Both the position numbers and the translations under genes were made by a program. DNA of 35,913 nucleotides from Streptomyces solicavernae (GTDB lineage: Bacteria; Actinomycetota; Actinomycetes; Streptomycetales; Streptomycetaceae), in contig NZ_JASCIR010000045.1 of NCBI RefSeq assembly GCF_029968095.1, positions 1-35,913 of the forward strand. The letters are read 5' to 3'. This document shows, piece after piece, positions 7,052 to 16,300 of the stretch. Within the stretch, counting starts at the first letter, position 1. Each line of letters starts with the position of its first letter. The notes under the pieces are model-generated. The model saw nothing but the letters and a program-made list of their open reading frames with translations. It did not search any database and was not told the origin of the DNA.

Positions 7052-9358
7052 GTGGCTGCTTTCCTCTATAAGACTGGCAAGTTCTCCTTCCGATGGAGGT
7101 GGTGGGTCACCGTCCTGTGGGCGGGACTGCTCGTAGGGGCAGGGGTTCTCGCCTCCCGTGCCGACGCCGCGCCGCCGAACGACTTCTCCATGCCGGGAAC
7201 CGAGGCCCAGCAGGCCTACGACCTCCTGGAGGACCGTTTCCCCGAGATAAAGGCGGACGGCGCCACGGCTCGGGTCGTCTTCAAGGCCGACGACGGCAAG
7301 GTGACCGCCCCGGACCGGAAGCAGGCCGTCGAGGACGCCGTACGGGCGCTCGGCGAGGCACCGCAGGTCGAGCGGGTCACCGACCCCTTCACCACGGGCT
7401 CCGTCAGCAAGGACGGCACCACCGCCTACGCGCAGGTGTCCTACGGCGCGACGGTCAACGAGCTCGCGGACACCTCGCGCAAGGCGTTGACGGACACCGT
7501 GGAGGAGGCGCGCTCGTCCGGCCTCACGGTCGAGGCCGGAGGCAACGCGGTCTCCGGGACGGCCACGGGCAGCCACTCCACGGAGGCCATCGGACTCGCG
7601 GTGGCCGCCGTCGTGCTCGTCATCACCTTCGGCGCGCTGATCTCGGCGGGGCTGCCGCTGCTCACCGCGCTGCTCGGCGTCGGCGTCGCCACCTGCGCGA
7701 TCAAGGTCCTCTCGGCGCCGCTCGACCTGGGCGGGACCACGTCCGTACTGGCCACCATGCTGGGCCTCGCCGTCGGCATCGACTACGCGCTGTTCGTCGT
7801 CTCCCGCTACCGCGACGAGCTGGCCCGCGGCAGGGGCCGGGAGGACGCCGCCGCGCACGCCGTGGGCACGGCGGGCTCCGCGGTCGTGTTCGCCGGACTG
7901 ACCGTGGTGATCGCCCTCGCGGCGCTGCCCGTCGTCGGCATCCCGGTGCTGTCCCAGATGGGTCTCGCCGCGGCCGGAACCGTCGCGCTGGCCGTGCTGA
8001 TCGCCGTCACGCTGATCCCCGCCCTGCTCGGCATCGCCGGGAAGCGCGTCAAGGCGGCCCGCCCCCGCCGCCGCAAGCGCCGGGGGGACGACGAGCCGGC
8101 CGGGACGGCGCCGCGTCCCGGCCTGGCCGCGCGCTGGATACGCTTCATCACCCGGCGGCCGCTCGCGGTGCTGCTGGTCGGCGCCACCGCCCTGATCGCC
8201 GTCGCGGTACCGGCCGCCTCGCTCGAACTCGGCCTGCCCGGCGACGAGTCCAAACCGACGTCCACGACCCAGCGCCGCGCCTACGACCTGCTCGCCGACG
8301 GCTTCGGCCCCGGCTTCAACGGCCCGCTGACCGCGGTCGTACGGGCCGACGACGGCGGCGACGCCCAGGCCGCCGCACGTAACGCCGCCAACCGGATCAA
8401 GGAGACGGACGGGGTGGCGACGGTGACGCCGCCGCGCTTCAACGACGCCAAGGACACCGCCGTACTCACCGTCGTCCCCACCACGGCCCCCGGCAGCGAG
8501 GAGACCACCGGACTCGTCCACACGCTGCGGTCGCCCGAGACCGAGGGAGCGGACGCCGAGGTGCTGATCGCGGGCACCACCGCGATGAACATCGACGTCT
8601 CACAGAAGCTCACCGAGGCGCTGCTGCCCTACATCGCGCTCGTCGTGGGCCTTGCGTTTCTGCTCCTGATCGCCGTGTTCCGCTCGATCCTGGTGCCGCT
8701 CAAGGCCGCGCTCGGCTTCCTGCTCTCCATCGCCGCCGGGCTCGGCGCGGTGGTCGCGGTCTTCCAATGGGGCTGGCTGGGCTCGCTGTTCGGGGTCTCC
8801 GTGCCCGGGCCCGTGATGTCCATCATGCCGATCTTCATGGTCGGCGTCGTCTTCGGCCTGGCCATGGACTACGAGGTGTTCCTGGTGACCCGGATGCGTG
8901 AGGCCTACGTCGCGGACCGGCAGCCCGTACGGGCCGTGGTCAGCGGCTTCGAGCACAGTGCCCGGGTCGTTACGGCCGCCGCGGTGATCATGATCTCGGT
9001 GTTCGCCGGGTTCATGGGGTCGAGCGAACAGATGGTGAAGACCATCGGGTTCGGCCTGGCGATCGCCGTCCTCTTCGACGCCTTCGTCGTCCGCATGACC
9101 CTCGTCCCCGCGGTGCTCGCCCTGCTCGGCCATCGCGCCTGGCGGCTGCCGCGGTGGCTGGACCGCTGGGTGCCGCACGTCGACGTGGAGGGCGAGCGCC
9201 TCCAGGACACCGAGCCGTCCCCGGCCGCCTCCCTGGCCGACTCCCTGGCCGACTCCCCGGCCGACTCGCCGACCGACTCCACGACCGACTCCACGCCCGC
9301 CGCCCTGCCGCCGCCGGACAGCGCCACCGTCCCCGCCGAGCCGTACGAGGTGCGCTGA
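7052..9358 (+). CDS. MMPL/RND-family membrane transporter
   Basis: This is a two-repeat MMPL protein of 768 aa from the preferred start. Each half has a large external domain and about six helices. The characteristic motifs are GLAVGIDYALFVVSRYRDEL in the first half and GLAMDYEVFLVTRMREAY in the second, with the buried Asp expected for proton coupling. The reading frame is open to 6941, but the GTG at 7052 gives the family N-terminus (AAFLYKTGKFSFRWRWWV). The C-terminal tail is a low-complexity Asp-Ser-(Leu/Pro/Thr) repeat. Actinobacterial MMPL proteins export lipids or hydrophobic compounds; the substrate here cannot be told. The next gene starts 4 nt after its stop. Confidence 0.88.
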   Translation: MAAFLYKTGKFSFRWRWWVTVLWAGLLVGAGVLASRADAAPPNDFSMPGTEAQQAYDLLEDRFPEIKADGATARVVFKADDGKVTAPDRKQAVEDAVRALGEAPQVERVTDPFTTGSVSKDGTTAYAQVSYGATVNELADTSRKALTDTVEEARSSGLTVEAGGNAVSGTATGSHSTEAIGLAVAAVVLVITFGALISAGLPLLTALLGVGVATCAIKVLSAPLDLGGTTSVLATMLGLAVGIDYALFVVSRYRDELARGRGREDAAAHAVGTAGSAVVFAGLTVVIALAALPVVGIPVLSQMGLAAAGTVALAVLIAVTLIPALLGIAGKRVKAARPRRRKRRGDDEPAGTAPRPGLAARWIRFITRRPLAVLLVGATALIAVAVPAASLELGLPGDESKPTSTTQRRAYDLLADGFGPGFNGPLTAVVRADDGGDAQAAARNAANRIKETDGVATVTPPRFNDAKDTAVLTVVPTTAPGSEETTGLVHTLRSPETEGADAEVLIAGTTAMNIDVSQKLTEALLPYIALVVGLAFLLLIAVFRSILVPLKAALGFLLSIAAGLGAVVAVFQWGWLGSLFGVSVPGPVMSIMPIFMVGVVFGLAMDYEVFLVTRMREAYVADRQPVRAVVSGFEHSARVVTAAAVIMISVFAGFMGSSEQMVKTIGFGLAIAVLFDAFVVRMTLVPAVLALLGHRAWRLPRWLDRWVPHVDVEGERLQDTEPSPAASLADSLADSPADSPTDSTTDSTPAALPPPDSATVPAEPYEVR

Positions 9359-9362
9359 TCCC

Positions 9363-10949
9363 ATGAGCCGTACGACCACGACGCACGCGGCAGTGCAGGG
9401 CGGACCGGCGCCCAACTCGCCGACGGACAAGCGAAGTTCGGGGAGCACGGACGCCTCGCTCAAGCCCAGCGGGGGCGCCGCGCGCCACGCGGCCGAAGGA
9501 GGGCTTGCCGTCCTCGCCGCCGTCACGGCCATGGCAGGCGCGGGGTACCTGGCGCTGCGCGCGCTCGGCGCCGACGGCAGCGCGCCGCCGACCCGGCTCG
9601 TCCCGGCCGTCACCAGCCTCGCCTTCGGCGGGCAGATCGACCTGAGTGCCGCCCTCACCCCAAAGGCCGGTGCCGGTACCGGTACCGGTGGAGGCATGCT
9701 CGACATGCTCGGCGGTGGCGGTGGTCTCAGCGTCGGGATCGCCGGTCAGGTGTGGGCGATGCCGCTGATGCTCACCTTCCTGGGAGCTGCCGTCCTCGGC
9801 TGGTGCTTCTTCCGGCCGCTGCGCCGCCGCATGCGCCCGGCTCCGGCCCTGCTGATCGCCCGCAGTGGCGGGGCGCTGGGCGTCACCGCCGTGCTCGTGC
9901 CCGTACTGGCGTCCATGGCTCGCGGCTCGCTCAGCCTTCCCGAGAGCGTGTCGGAGAAGCTCGGCCAGGGCGGCGGCGCGGGCGGTGGGCTCGGCAAGCT
10001 GACGGGCGGCGGGGTGCCCTCTCTCGACTTCACCACGGACATCGCGCTGACCGGATTCCTCGCGGTGCTCGAAGTGGCACTCGTCATCGGCCTCGGCTGT
10101 GTGGCCGCCCGCCGTACGTCCCTGCCAGGCCCCGTGGCCCTCAGCAGGGCGCGCCTCAAGTGGAACCCGGTCACCTCGACCCTGACCGGAATCCTCACCA
10201 CCTTGTGCACGGTCGCCCTGTTCCTCGCGCTCCTCGCCGGAGCGGCCGCGGCGACCGGACGCGACCAGGCGGCGAAGGCGGCCGGGGCGCTGCTCCTGGC
10301 CGCCCCGAATCTGCTGTCTGCCGTCCTCACCTCCGGCCTGGGCGCGTCCTGGCAGGCCGGCATGGAGCGGCGGCAGCCCGAAGGCGGCGGCATGATGGGC
10401 GGCCTCGGCGGTCTCGGCGGCCTCGGCGGCCTCGGCGGCATGGGCGGAGGCGCCGGGGAAATGGGCGGCGCCGGTGGCCTCGGCGGAGCGACCGGCTCCG
10501 GTGCCGCGGAAGGGTCCAAGCAGATCGACTTGAGCAGCAAGGCCGTGGCCGGTCTTCCCCTGTGGCTGATCGGCCTGACACTGCTGGCGTGTCTGCTCGT
10601 GTACGCGGGCCACCGCACCGCCGCGCGCACCCCGGTCCGAACGGCTCGCGAAGAAGCCAAGGCGCTGTTGGGCCGCCACGTGGAGATCGCGCTGCGCGGC
10701 GGTGTCGCCGTCGGCCTCGGTGTCCTGGTCCTCGGCCTGGTCTCGCAGGTCTCGGCGGGGATCGGCTTCTCCCTCATGGGCAACGAGATGGGCGGGATGG
10801 ACGCCGGGCTCGACGGCTCCGTACGGCTCCCGGCGCTCACCGGCTTCGTCCTGGCCTGCCTCGCCTGCTACGCGGGCAGCCGTCTCCAGGCGGTCCGGCC
10901 GGGTGGGTGGCGGGTCCGGGCACGTCCGCGGCCACACACAGGTTCGTGA
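9363..10949 (+). CDS. Streptophobe-type polytopic membrane protein
   Basis: The 528-aa protein is extremely hydrophobic, with about eight to ten membrane helices and Gly-rich loops (GAGTGTGGGMLDMLGGGGG; a GGLGGLGG run encoded by 9-bp repeats at 10401-10439). The two halves look related: FGGQIDLSAALTPKAG then a helix in the first, SKQIDLSSKAVAG then a helix in the second, which suggests internal duplication. The size, loops and Streptomyces context fit the streptophobe family, whose function is unknown. It starts 4 nt after the MMPL stop, so the two are probably co-transcribed. The family name is from memory and not verified by search. Confidence 0.7.
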   Translation: MSRTTTTHAAVQGGPAPNSPTDKRSSGSTDASLKPSGGAARHAAEGGLAVLAAVTAMAGAGYLALRALGADGSAPPTRLVPAVTSLAFGGQIDLSAALTPKAGAGTGTGGGMLDMLGGGGGLSVGIAGQVWAMPLMLTFLGAAVLGWCFFRPLRRRMRPAPALLIARSGGALGVTAVLVPVLASMARGSLSLPESVSEKLGQGGGAGGGLGKLTGGGVPSLDFTTDIALTGFLAVLEVALVIGLGCVAARRTSLPGPVALSRARLKWNPVTSTLTGILTTLCTVALFLALLAGAAAATGRDQAAKAAGALLLAAPNLLSAVLTSGLGASWQAGMERRQPEGGGMMGGLGGLGGLGGLGGMGGGAGEMGGAGGLGGATGSGAAEGSKQIDLSSKAVAGLPLWLIGLTLLACLLVYAGHRTAARTPVRTAREEAKALLGRHVEIALRGGVAVGLGVLVLGLVSQVSAGIGFSLMGNEMGGMDAGLDGSVRLPALTGFVLACLACYAGSRLQAVRPGGWRVRARPRPHTGS

Positions 10950-11020
10950 GGTTTCCTCGGAGTCGAGCTCCCGTCCCCGGGACCGACACGCGACATGACC
11001 TGTGGAAGTGGAACGGTCCG

Positions 11021-11063
11021 GCCGGGTCGGTGGCACCTGCCCCGCCGGGTCGGTGGCACCTGC
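11021..11063 (+). repeat. Direct repeat upstream of the response regulator gene
   Basis: GCCGGGTCGGTGGCACCTGC occurs at 11021-11040 and again identically at 11044-11063, a 23-bp period or about two helical turns. A shorter near-repeat (CGTATGCCGAA at 11097, CGTATACCGAA at 11110) follows before the start codon. OmpR-type regulators bind direct repeats, so this may be an autoregulatory site, but a simple duplication is possible. Confidence 0.5.
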
Positions 11064-11136
11064 TCCGCCGGACCGGTCCACGGGCGCCGAAGCCCCCGTA
11101 TGCCGAACTCGTATACCGAAGCGGAACGAACCAGCC

Positions 11137-11877
11137 ATGACATCAGCCCGCGCGGCAAGCCGCGGCACCTCGCCCAAGGGCCACCTGCTCGTCGTCGACG
11201 ACGAACCGACCGTGCGCGAACTCCTTCCGGCCGCCCTGTGCTACGCCGGGTTCGACGTCGATGCAGCGGCGGACGGAGAGGAGGCCCTGCAGATGGCGGC
11301 CCGCCGCCCTCCGGACCTGGTGCTCCTCGACGTGATGCTCCCGGGCATCGACGGTTTCGAGGTGATCCGACGGCTGCGCGCCCTGCCCCGCAAGGCCGGC
11401 CAGGGGGTCGGCGGCGACGTACCGGTCCTGTTCGTCACCGCCCGGGACGACCGCCAGGACCGGATCGCCGGCCTCACCCTGGGCGGCGACGACTACATCA
11501 CCAAGCCCTTCGACCTGGAGGAGCTGATCGCCCGCATCCACGCGGTCTTGCGCCGCACCAAGGGCGAGCCGTCCGACACCCTGGTCGTCGGCGACCTCGA
11601 ACTGGACTCCGAGGGACACCTGGTGACCCGGGCCGGGCAGCCGGTGCGCCTGTCCCCCACCGAGTTCCGCCTGCTGCACTTCCTGATGGCCAACGCCGGG
11701 CTGACCATGTCCAAGTCCCAGATCCTGGAGAACGTCTGGCGCTACGACTTCGACGGCGACCCCAGCATCGTCGACACGTACATCAGCTACCTGCGCCGCA
11801 AAGTGGACCGGGCCGGGCCCAAACTCATCCACACCGTGCACGGCATCGGCTACGTACTGCGCGGGCCCCGGGCATGA
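11137..11877 (+). CDS. OmpR/PhoB-family response regulator
   Basis: The 246-aa protein has a receiver domain (about 15-135) with acidic pocket DDE (21-23), phosphoacceptor D65 (VLLDVMLPG) and the conserved Lys in DDYITKPFD. A winged-helix DNA-binding domain follows (about 145-243, LSPTEFRLLHFLM, DTYISYLRRKVD, IHTVHGIGYVLR). The frame is open to 11002, but the ATG at 11137 gives the family N-terminus; its ribosome binding site is weak. The stop overlaps the kinase start (ATGA), so the two are translationally coupled. The stimulus is unknown. Confidence 0.93.
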   Translation: MTSARAASRGTSPKGHLLVVDDEPTVRELLPAALCYAGFDVDAAADGEEALQMAARRPPDLVLLDVMLPGIDGFEVIRRLRALPRKAGQGVGGDVPVLFVTARDDRQDRIAGLTLGGDDYITKPFDLEELIARIHAVLRRTKGEPSDTLVVGDLELDSEGHLVTRAGQPVRLSPTEFRLLHFLMANAGLTMSKSQILENVWRYDFDGDPSIVDTYISYLRRKVDRAGPKLIHTVHGIGYVLRGPRA

Positions 11878-13436
11878 AGGCGCCGGGACCGCTCCGGAAC
11901 CGGCGCCTCCTGGCCGGACAGGCTCGGCGTGCCCTCGCGCGCATGTCCCTGCGCATGCGCCTGCTGTGCCTGGCCACCGCCCTGGTGGCCACCGGCCTCC
12001 TCGCAGCGGGCGCCGTCGTCAACACCGCCCTCCACGGCTACCTGGAGGGGCGCGTCGACGCGCGCCTGCAGACCACGGCGCAGATCGCCGCCCGCATCAC
12101 ACCCCCGCCGGGCATGGAGTCCCCCCAGAACGTGCGCGTCCTGAGCTCCTTCGAGGACACCACGGTGTCGTACGTGGACGACGCGGGCGTTCCCCGCACC
12201 ACCTTCGACTCCACCACCGCCGCTCCCGGGGGCGGGCCGCGGCTGCCGGAACTCGACCGGGACGCCGTACTCGACCGTGCCGGGCAGCCCTTCACCGTCC
12301 CGGCACGCGACGGCGATCACCGCTGGAGGGTGGTGGCGCTGACCAGGCCCGACCAGCTGATCGAGTCGGCGGACCAACCGGTCGGCAACGGCAGCGTCAT
12401 CGTCGCGACCTCCCTGGACGAAGTGGACCGCACCGTCCAGAAGACCCGAACCGTCTCTCTGACGGCCGGCGGGACACTGCTCGCCGTACTGGCCCTGGTC
12501 GGCTGGTTCGCCGTGCGTTCCGGGCTGCGGCCGTTGACCCGTATCGAGGAGACCGCGGAGGCCATCACCTCGGGCGACTTCTCGCACCGCATCCCGGAGA
12601 CGGCCGGTGCGCAGACGGAGGTGGGACGGCTGACCACCTGCCTGAACCGGATGCTCGACCAGATCGACACCGCGTTCCGCGCCCGAGCGGAGGCGGAGTC
12701 GCGGATGCGGCGCTTCTTCGCGGACGCCAGCCACGAACTGCGCACCCCGCTCGTCGGCATCAAGGGCTACACCGATCTGTACCGCATGGGCGCCTCGCAG
12801 ACCCGCCAGGAGACGGACCACATCATGACGCGCATCGCCGAGGAGTCCGAGCGCCTGACCCGCCTCGTGGGGGACATGCTCCTGCTGGCCCGCCTGGACG
12901 AGGCGGCGCAGGGCCCGGCCGTCGGGATCGGCCCGGCGCCCGCATTCCCGCTGGAGCGCGCCCCGATGGACCTGCGCACGCTGGCCGCCGACGCGTTGCA
13001 CGACGTACGCGCCCTGGACGCCACCCGCCCGGTCACGCTCACGGGTCCGGGCGGCGGCAGGCCCTCCACAGCCCCGACGCTCGCGGACGAGGAACGTCTG
13101 CGGCAGGTCGTCACCAACCTGGTCGGCAACGCCGTCGCACACTCACCTGGCGGTACGCCGATCCGGATCGGCGTGGGCGTCGAGGACGGGCTCGCGGTGC
13201 TGGAGGTGGCCGACCAGGGGCCGGGCCTCTCGCCCGAGGAACGGCAGCGGGTCTTCGAACGGTTCTACCGCGCCGACGCGTCCCGCAGCCGCGCCACCGG
13301 TGCCGGTGCGGGCCTCGGCCTGTCGATCGTGCACTCCCTCGTCACGGCCCACCGCGGCGACATCGAGCTCGACACCGCCCCGGGCGAGGGCTGCACCTTC
13401 CGGGTCCGGCTCACGCTCCTTGCACCGATGGACTGA
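11874..13436 (+). CDS. Sensor histidine kinase of the two-component pair
   Basis: The 520-aa protein has a membrane helix at about 26-50, an extracytoplasmic domain (51-193), a second helix at about 194-214 and a HAMP linker (215-268). A HisKA domain follows with H287 in FFADASHELRTP, then HATPase_c with N-box NLVGNAVAHSP, DQGPGLS and GAGLGLSIV. The ATG at 11874 overlaps the response regulator stop by 4 nt. The frame is open far upstream through the regulator gene, but that portion is a shadow. The external domain gives no ligand clue. K+ transport genes follow, which could hint at osmotic or ionic sensing, but that is only context. Confidence 0.92.
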   Translation: MKAPGPLRNRRLLAGQARRALARMSLRMRLLCLATALVATGLLAAGAVVNTALHGYLEGRVDARLQTTAQIAARITPPPGMESPQNVRVLSSFEDTTVSYVDDAGVPRTTFDSTTAAPGGGPRLPELDRDAVLDRAGQPFTVPARDGDHRWRVVALTRPDQLIESADQPVGNGSVIVATSLDEVDRTVQKTRTVSLTAGGTLLAVLALVGWFAVRSGLRPLTRIEETAEAITSGDFSHRIPETAGAQTEVGRLTTCLNRMLDQIDTAFRARAEAESRMRRFFADASHELRTPLVGIKGYTDLYRMGASQTRQETDHIMTRIAEESERLTRLVGDMLLLARLDEAAQGPAVGIGPAPAFPLERAPMDLRTLAADALHDVRALDATRPVTLTGPGGGRPSTAPTLADEERLRQVVTNLVGNAVAHSPGGTPIRIGVGVEDGLAVLEVADQGPGLSPEERQRVFERFYRADASRSRATGAGAGLGLSIVHSLVTAHRGDIELDTAPGEGCTFRVRLTLLAPMD

Positions 13437-13490
13437 GCCCCGAAGCCACCCAATGGAACCAGCCGGCGGCTTCGGGCACTCTTCGTCACC

Positions 13491-15440
13491 GTGTCAGCAC
13501 TCCCGCGCCAACCTCAGTCAAGTCCCGTCGCAGGCCACATGATTGTCTGCGGTGACGACGCGCTGGCCGAACGCCTCGCCACCGAGCTGCACGAGGTCTA
13601 CGGCGAGCGCGTGACCCTGGTGCTGCCGTCCTCGGCCGGCAACCTGTCCCAGCCGGTGGCCGGCCTGGGCCGAGCCACCGCGCTGCTCGGCCGCATGTCG
13701 TCTTCCGTCATGGGACGTACCGTCGTGAGCGGTAGCAGAACAACAGGCACGGTCCCACCGCGCGTTGTCGAGGCGGCAGAGCTCAGCGGTTCCGCGCTGC
13801 AGGAAGTAGGTGTCCCGCACGCCGCGGCGCTCGCACTCGTTCATGACGACGACGAGACGAACATCCGCGTCGCTCTCGCGGCCCGCCGCCTCAACCCCCG
13901 TCTGCGCCTGGTGATCAGGCTCTACAACCGAAAGCTCGGCCAGCACCTCGAAGAGCTCCTCGACCAGGCCGCCGTCGTCGCCGCCCCGGACATGGACCTC
14001 GCAACCCTGGACGCCTCCACGACCGTGCTGTCGGACGCCGACACCGCAGCACCGGCCCTCGCGGCAACCGCGATCGCCGGAACCAGCAAGGTCGTTCAGG
14101 CCGACGGGCTCCTGCTGCGGGCCGTGGAGCGCATGCCCTCCGGACGTGGTGAGGTCCCCGAACCGGGGCTGTGCACGCTCGCGTTGCTCTCCGCCACCAG
14201 CAACGACCCGGCGGGTGCGGAGGGTTCGGACAACAGTGGTGACGAGGGCCCTCAACTCCTGCCCGACGACGGCGCTGTGACGATGGCCACCGGCCGCGGA
14301 ACGATCGTCCTGGAGACCGTGTCCCACACCGGACCGACGCTGCCACCGGGCCGCCTGGCCCGCCGAACCGCGCCCCTCGGTCAGCTCTTCTCCCGCAGGC
14401 TGCGCTGGTCGCTCCTCGGCCTGATGGCCTGCGTGGTCGCTCTGGCGGTCGCCTCTTGGATCACCACCGACGATCCGCCCCTGCACGCCGCCTACATCAC
14501 CTTGCTCGACCTCTTCGGCATCAACGACCCCGCGACCGACGCGGAAGCCGGCCGCCAAGTCCTGCAACTCCTCGCCGGCTTCGCCGGGTTACTGCTCCTG
14601 CCCGTCCTGCTCGCCGCAGCCCTGGAAGCCCTCGGCACCTTCCGCAGCGCCTCCGCGCTCCGACGCCCGCCCCGCGGTCTTTCCGGGCACGTCGTCCTGC
14701 TCGGCCTCGGCAAGATCGGCACGCGCGTACTGCACCGGCTGCGCGAACTCGACATCCCCGTGGTCTGCGTCGAAGAAGACCCCGAAGCCCGCGGCATCAC
14801 GCTCGCCCGGCGCCTGCGCGTACCCGTCGTCCTGGGCGACGTCACCGACGAAGGCGTCCTCGAAGCGGCCAAGGTCCACCGCGCCCACGCCCTCCTCGCC
14901 CTCACCAGCACGGACACCACCAACCTGGAAGCCGCGCTGTACGCCCGCTCGGTGAAGGCCAACCTCCGGGTGGTCCTGCGCCTGTACGACGACGACTTCG
15001 CCACCGCCGTCTACCGCACCCTGCGCAGCGCCCACCCCCAGGCCCTCACCCGCAGCCGCAGCGTCACCACGCTGGCCGCCCCGGCGTTCGCCGGAGCCAT
15101 GATGGGCCGCCAGATCCTCGGCGCCATCCCCGTCGAACGCCGCGTCCTGGTCTTCGCCGCACTCCAGGTCGCAGGCCACCCCCAACTGGAGGGCCGCACG
15201 GTCGCCGAGGCGTTCCACCCAGGGCGGTGGCGGGTCGTCGCCCTCGACATCACCGACCCCGTCGAGCGCATGCCCGACCTGGCAACCACACCCTCCCCGG
15301 ACGACGAGCACGCCCCGGGCCTGGTGTGGAACACCGACCCCCGCTACGTACTCAAGGCACAGGACCGCGTCGTCCTGGCCGCCACCCGCCAGGGCCTCGC
15401 GGAACTCCTCGGCCGACACCCCGCACCCCGGCCACGGTGA
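13491..15440 (+). CDS. Two-domain NAD-binding (RCK/TrkA-N-like) channel-type protein
   Basis: The 649-aa protein has an N-terminal RCK-like domain starting VAGHMIVCGDDALAERLA. Two central membrane helices follow (about 303-324 and 354-374), then a second TrkA-N domain with an intact nucleotide motif (GHVVLLGLGKIGTRVLHRL) and a C-terminal TrkA-C-like part. Between the helices, where a K+ channel carries TVGYGD, the sequence is YITLLDLFGINDPATD, so no K+ selectivity filter is visible. The layout is reminiscent of CASTOR/POLLUX-type ion channels. The N-terminal domain also lacks a full GxGxxG. It lies 54 nt after the kinase and next to ktrAB; ion flux regulation is inferred. GTG at 13491 is the likely start, with no strong ribosome binding site. 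Confidence 0.75.
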   Translation: MSALPRQPQSSPVAGHMIVCGDDALAERLATELHEVYGERVTLVLPSSAGNLSQPVAGLGRATALLGRMSSSVMGRTVVSGSRTTGTVPPRVVEAAELSGSALQEVGVPHAAALALVHDDDETNIRVALAARRLNPRLRLVIRLYNRKLGQHLEELLDQAAVVAAPDMDLATLDASTTVLSDADTAAPALAATAIAGTSKVVQADGLLLRAVERMPSGRGEVPEPGLCTLALLSATSNDPAGAEGSDNSGDEGPQLLPDDGAVTMATGRGTIVLETVSHTGPTLPPGRLARRTAPLGQLFSRRLRWSLLGLMACVVALAVASWITTDDPPLHAAYITLLDLFGINDPATDAEAGRQVLQLLAGFAGLLLLPVLLAAALEALGTFRSASALRRPPRGLSGHVVLLGLGKIGTRVLHRLRELDIPVVCVEEDPEARGITLARRLRVPVVLGDVTDEGVLEAAKVHRAHALLALTSTDTTNLEAALYARSVKANLRVVLRLYDDDFATAVYRTLRSAHPQALTRSRSVTTLAAPAFAGAMMGRQILGAIPVERRVLVFAALQVAGHPQLEGRTVAEAFHPGRWRVVALDITDPVERMPDLATTPSPDDEHAPGLVWNTDPRYVLKAQDRVVLAATRQGLAELLGRHPAPRPR

Positions 15441-15574
15441 GGGTGCGAAACCAGGTCCTGCCGAAGAGCGCCGGCGTCTTCTGCACGCACGGCACCTTGT
15501 TGGGGATGGTGGGGCGGCCGGAGGGCCGGAGCCACCGGGGACGCAGCTGCTGGACGCCGTCAGGCAAGCGGGCC

Positions 15575-16300
15575 TCAACCGAGGTCGGCGAACGCCTCCA
15601 CGGCGTGGGTCTTCCCGGTGACGATGATGACGTCGCCCTTCTCGATGACGGTCTCGGCGGTGGCGTACGTGAAGTCCTCGCCGGGGCGTTTGATGCCGAC
15701 GACGGTGACGCCGTACTTGCTGCGGACCTCGCTGCGGCCCAGCGGGACACCGGTGGCGAGTTCGGGGGCGACGGTCTTGACGAGGGCGAAGTCGTCGTCG
15801 AACTCGATGAAGTCCAGCATCCGACCGGTGACCAGGTGGGCGACGCGCTCGCCCATCTCGTACTCGGGCAGGACGACATGGTGCGCACCGAGGCGTTCGA
15901 GGATCTGGCCGTGCTGGCGACTGATCGCCTTGGCCCAGATATTGGGGACCTCCGCCTCCAGGAGGTTGGACGTGACCAGGATCGATGCCTCGATGTCGGT
16001 GCCGATCCCGACGACCGCGCTGGTGAACTCGTGGACGCCGAGCTGGCGCAGCACCTCGGGGTCGGTGCAGTCGGCGACCGCGGCGTGGGCGAGGCCGTCG
16101 CTGTACTTCTGCACGAGCCGGTCGTCGGTGTCGATGCCGAGGACGTCCCAGCCGCGTTGGGTGAGCTCGTTGGCCAGCGAGCTGCCGAAGCGTCCGAGGC
16201 CGATGACGGCGACGCGCTGGTCGGACGGGGCCTTGGCAGCGTACTGGTGAGCGAGGCGCTTGCGGCGGCGGCGCCGGAGGCTGTGGAGGTAGTTAGCCAA
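15575..16300 (-). CDS. ktrA: KtrA/TrkA-type K+ uptake regulatory subunit
   Basis: The 241-aa protein has a short basic N-terminus, a Rossmann RCK domain (VAVIGLGRFGSSLANEL, then the acidic ribose-binding end GIDTDD) and a C-terminal RCK_C domain (about 155-238). It is expected to form the cytoplasmic octameric ring that gates KtrB in response to nucleotides. The start is TTG at 16300, preceded by GAGGAG about 10 nt upstream inside ktrB. The two genes overlap by 8 nt, so they are translationally coupled and likely produced in fixed ratio. Confidence 0.9.
   Translation of the reverse strand: MANYLHSLRRRRRKRLAHQYAAKAPSDQRVAVIGLGRFGSSLANELTQRGWDVLGIDTDDRLVQKYSDGLAHAAVADCTDPEVLRQLGVHEFTSAVVGIGTDIEASILVTSNLLEAEVPNIWAKAISRQHGQILERLGAHHVVLPEYEMGERVAHLVTGRMLDFIEFDDDFALVKTVAPELATGVPLGRSEVRSKYGVTVVGIKRPGEDFTYATAETVIEKGDVIIVTGKTHAVEAFADLG

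Noticed and set aside
6671..8521. 616-codon open frame on the minus strand
   Set aside because: Antisense to the second hydrolase and the MMPL transporter; low-complexity composition and no recognisable domain.
9012..11177. 721-codon open frame on the minus strand
   Set aside because: It is antisense to the MMPL and streptophobe genes, is Arg/Gly/Ala-rich without motifs, and is explained by high-GC codon bias.
10995..11873. N-terminal extension of the histidine kinase
   Set aside because: The frame is open but lies entirely inside the response regulator gene and reads Arg/Pro-rich nonsense; the ATG at 11874 with ATGA overlap is the natural start.
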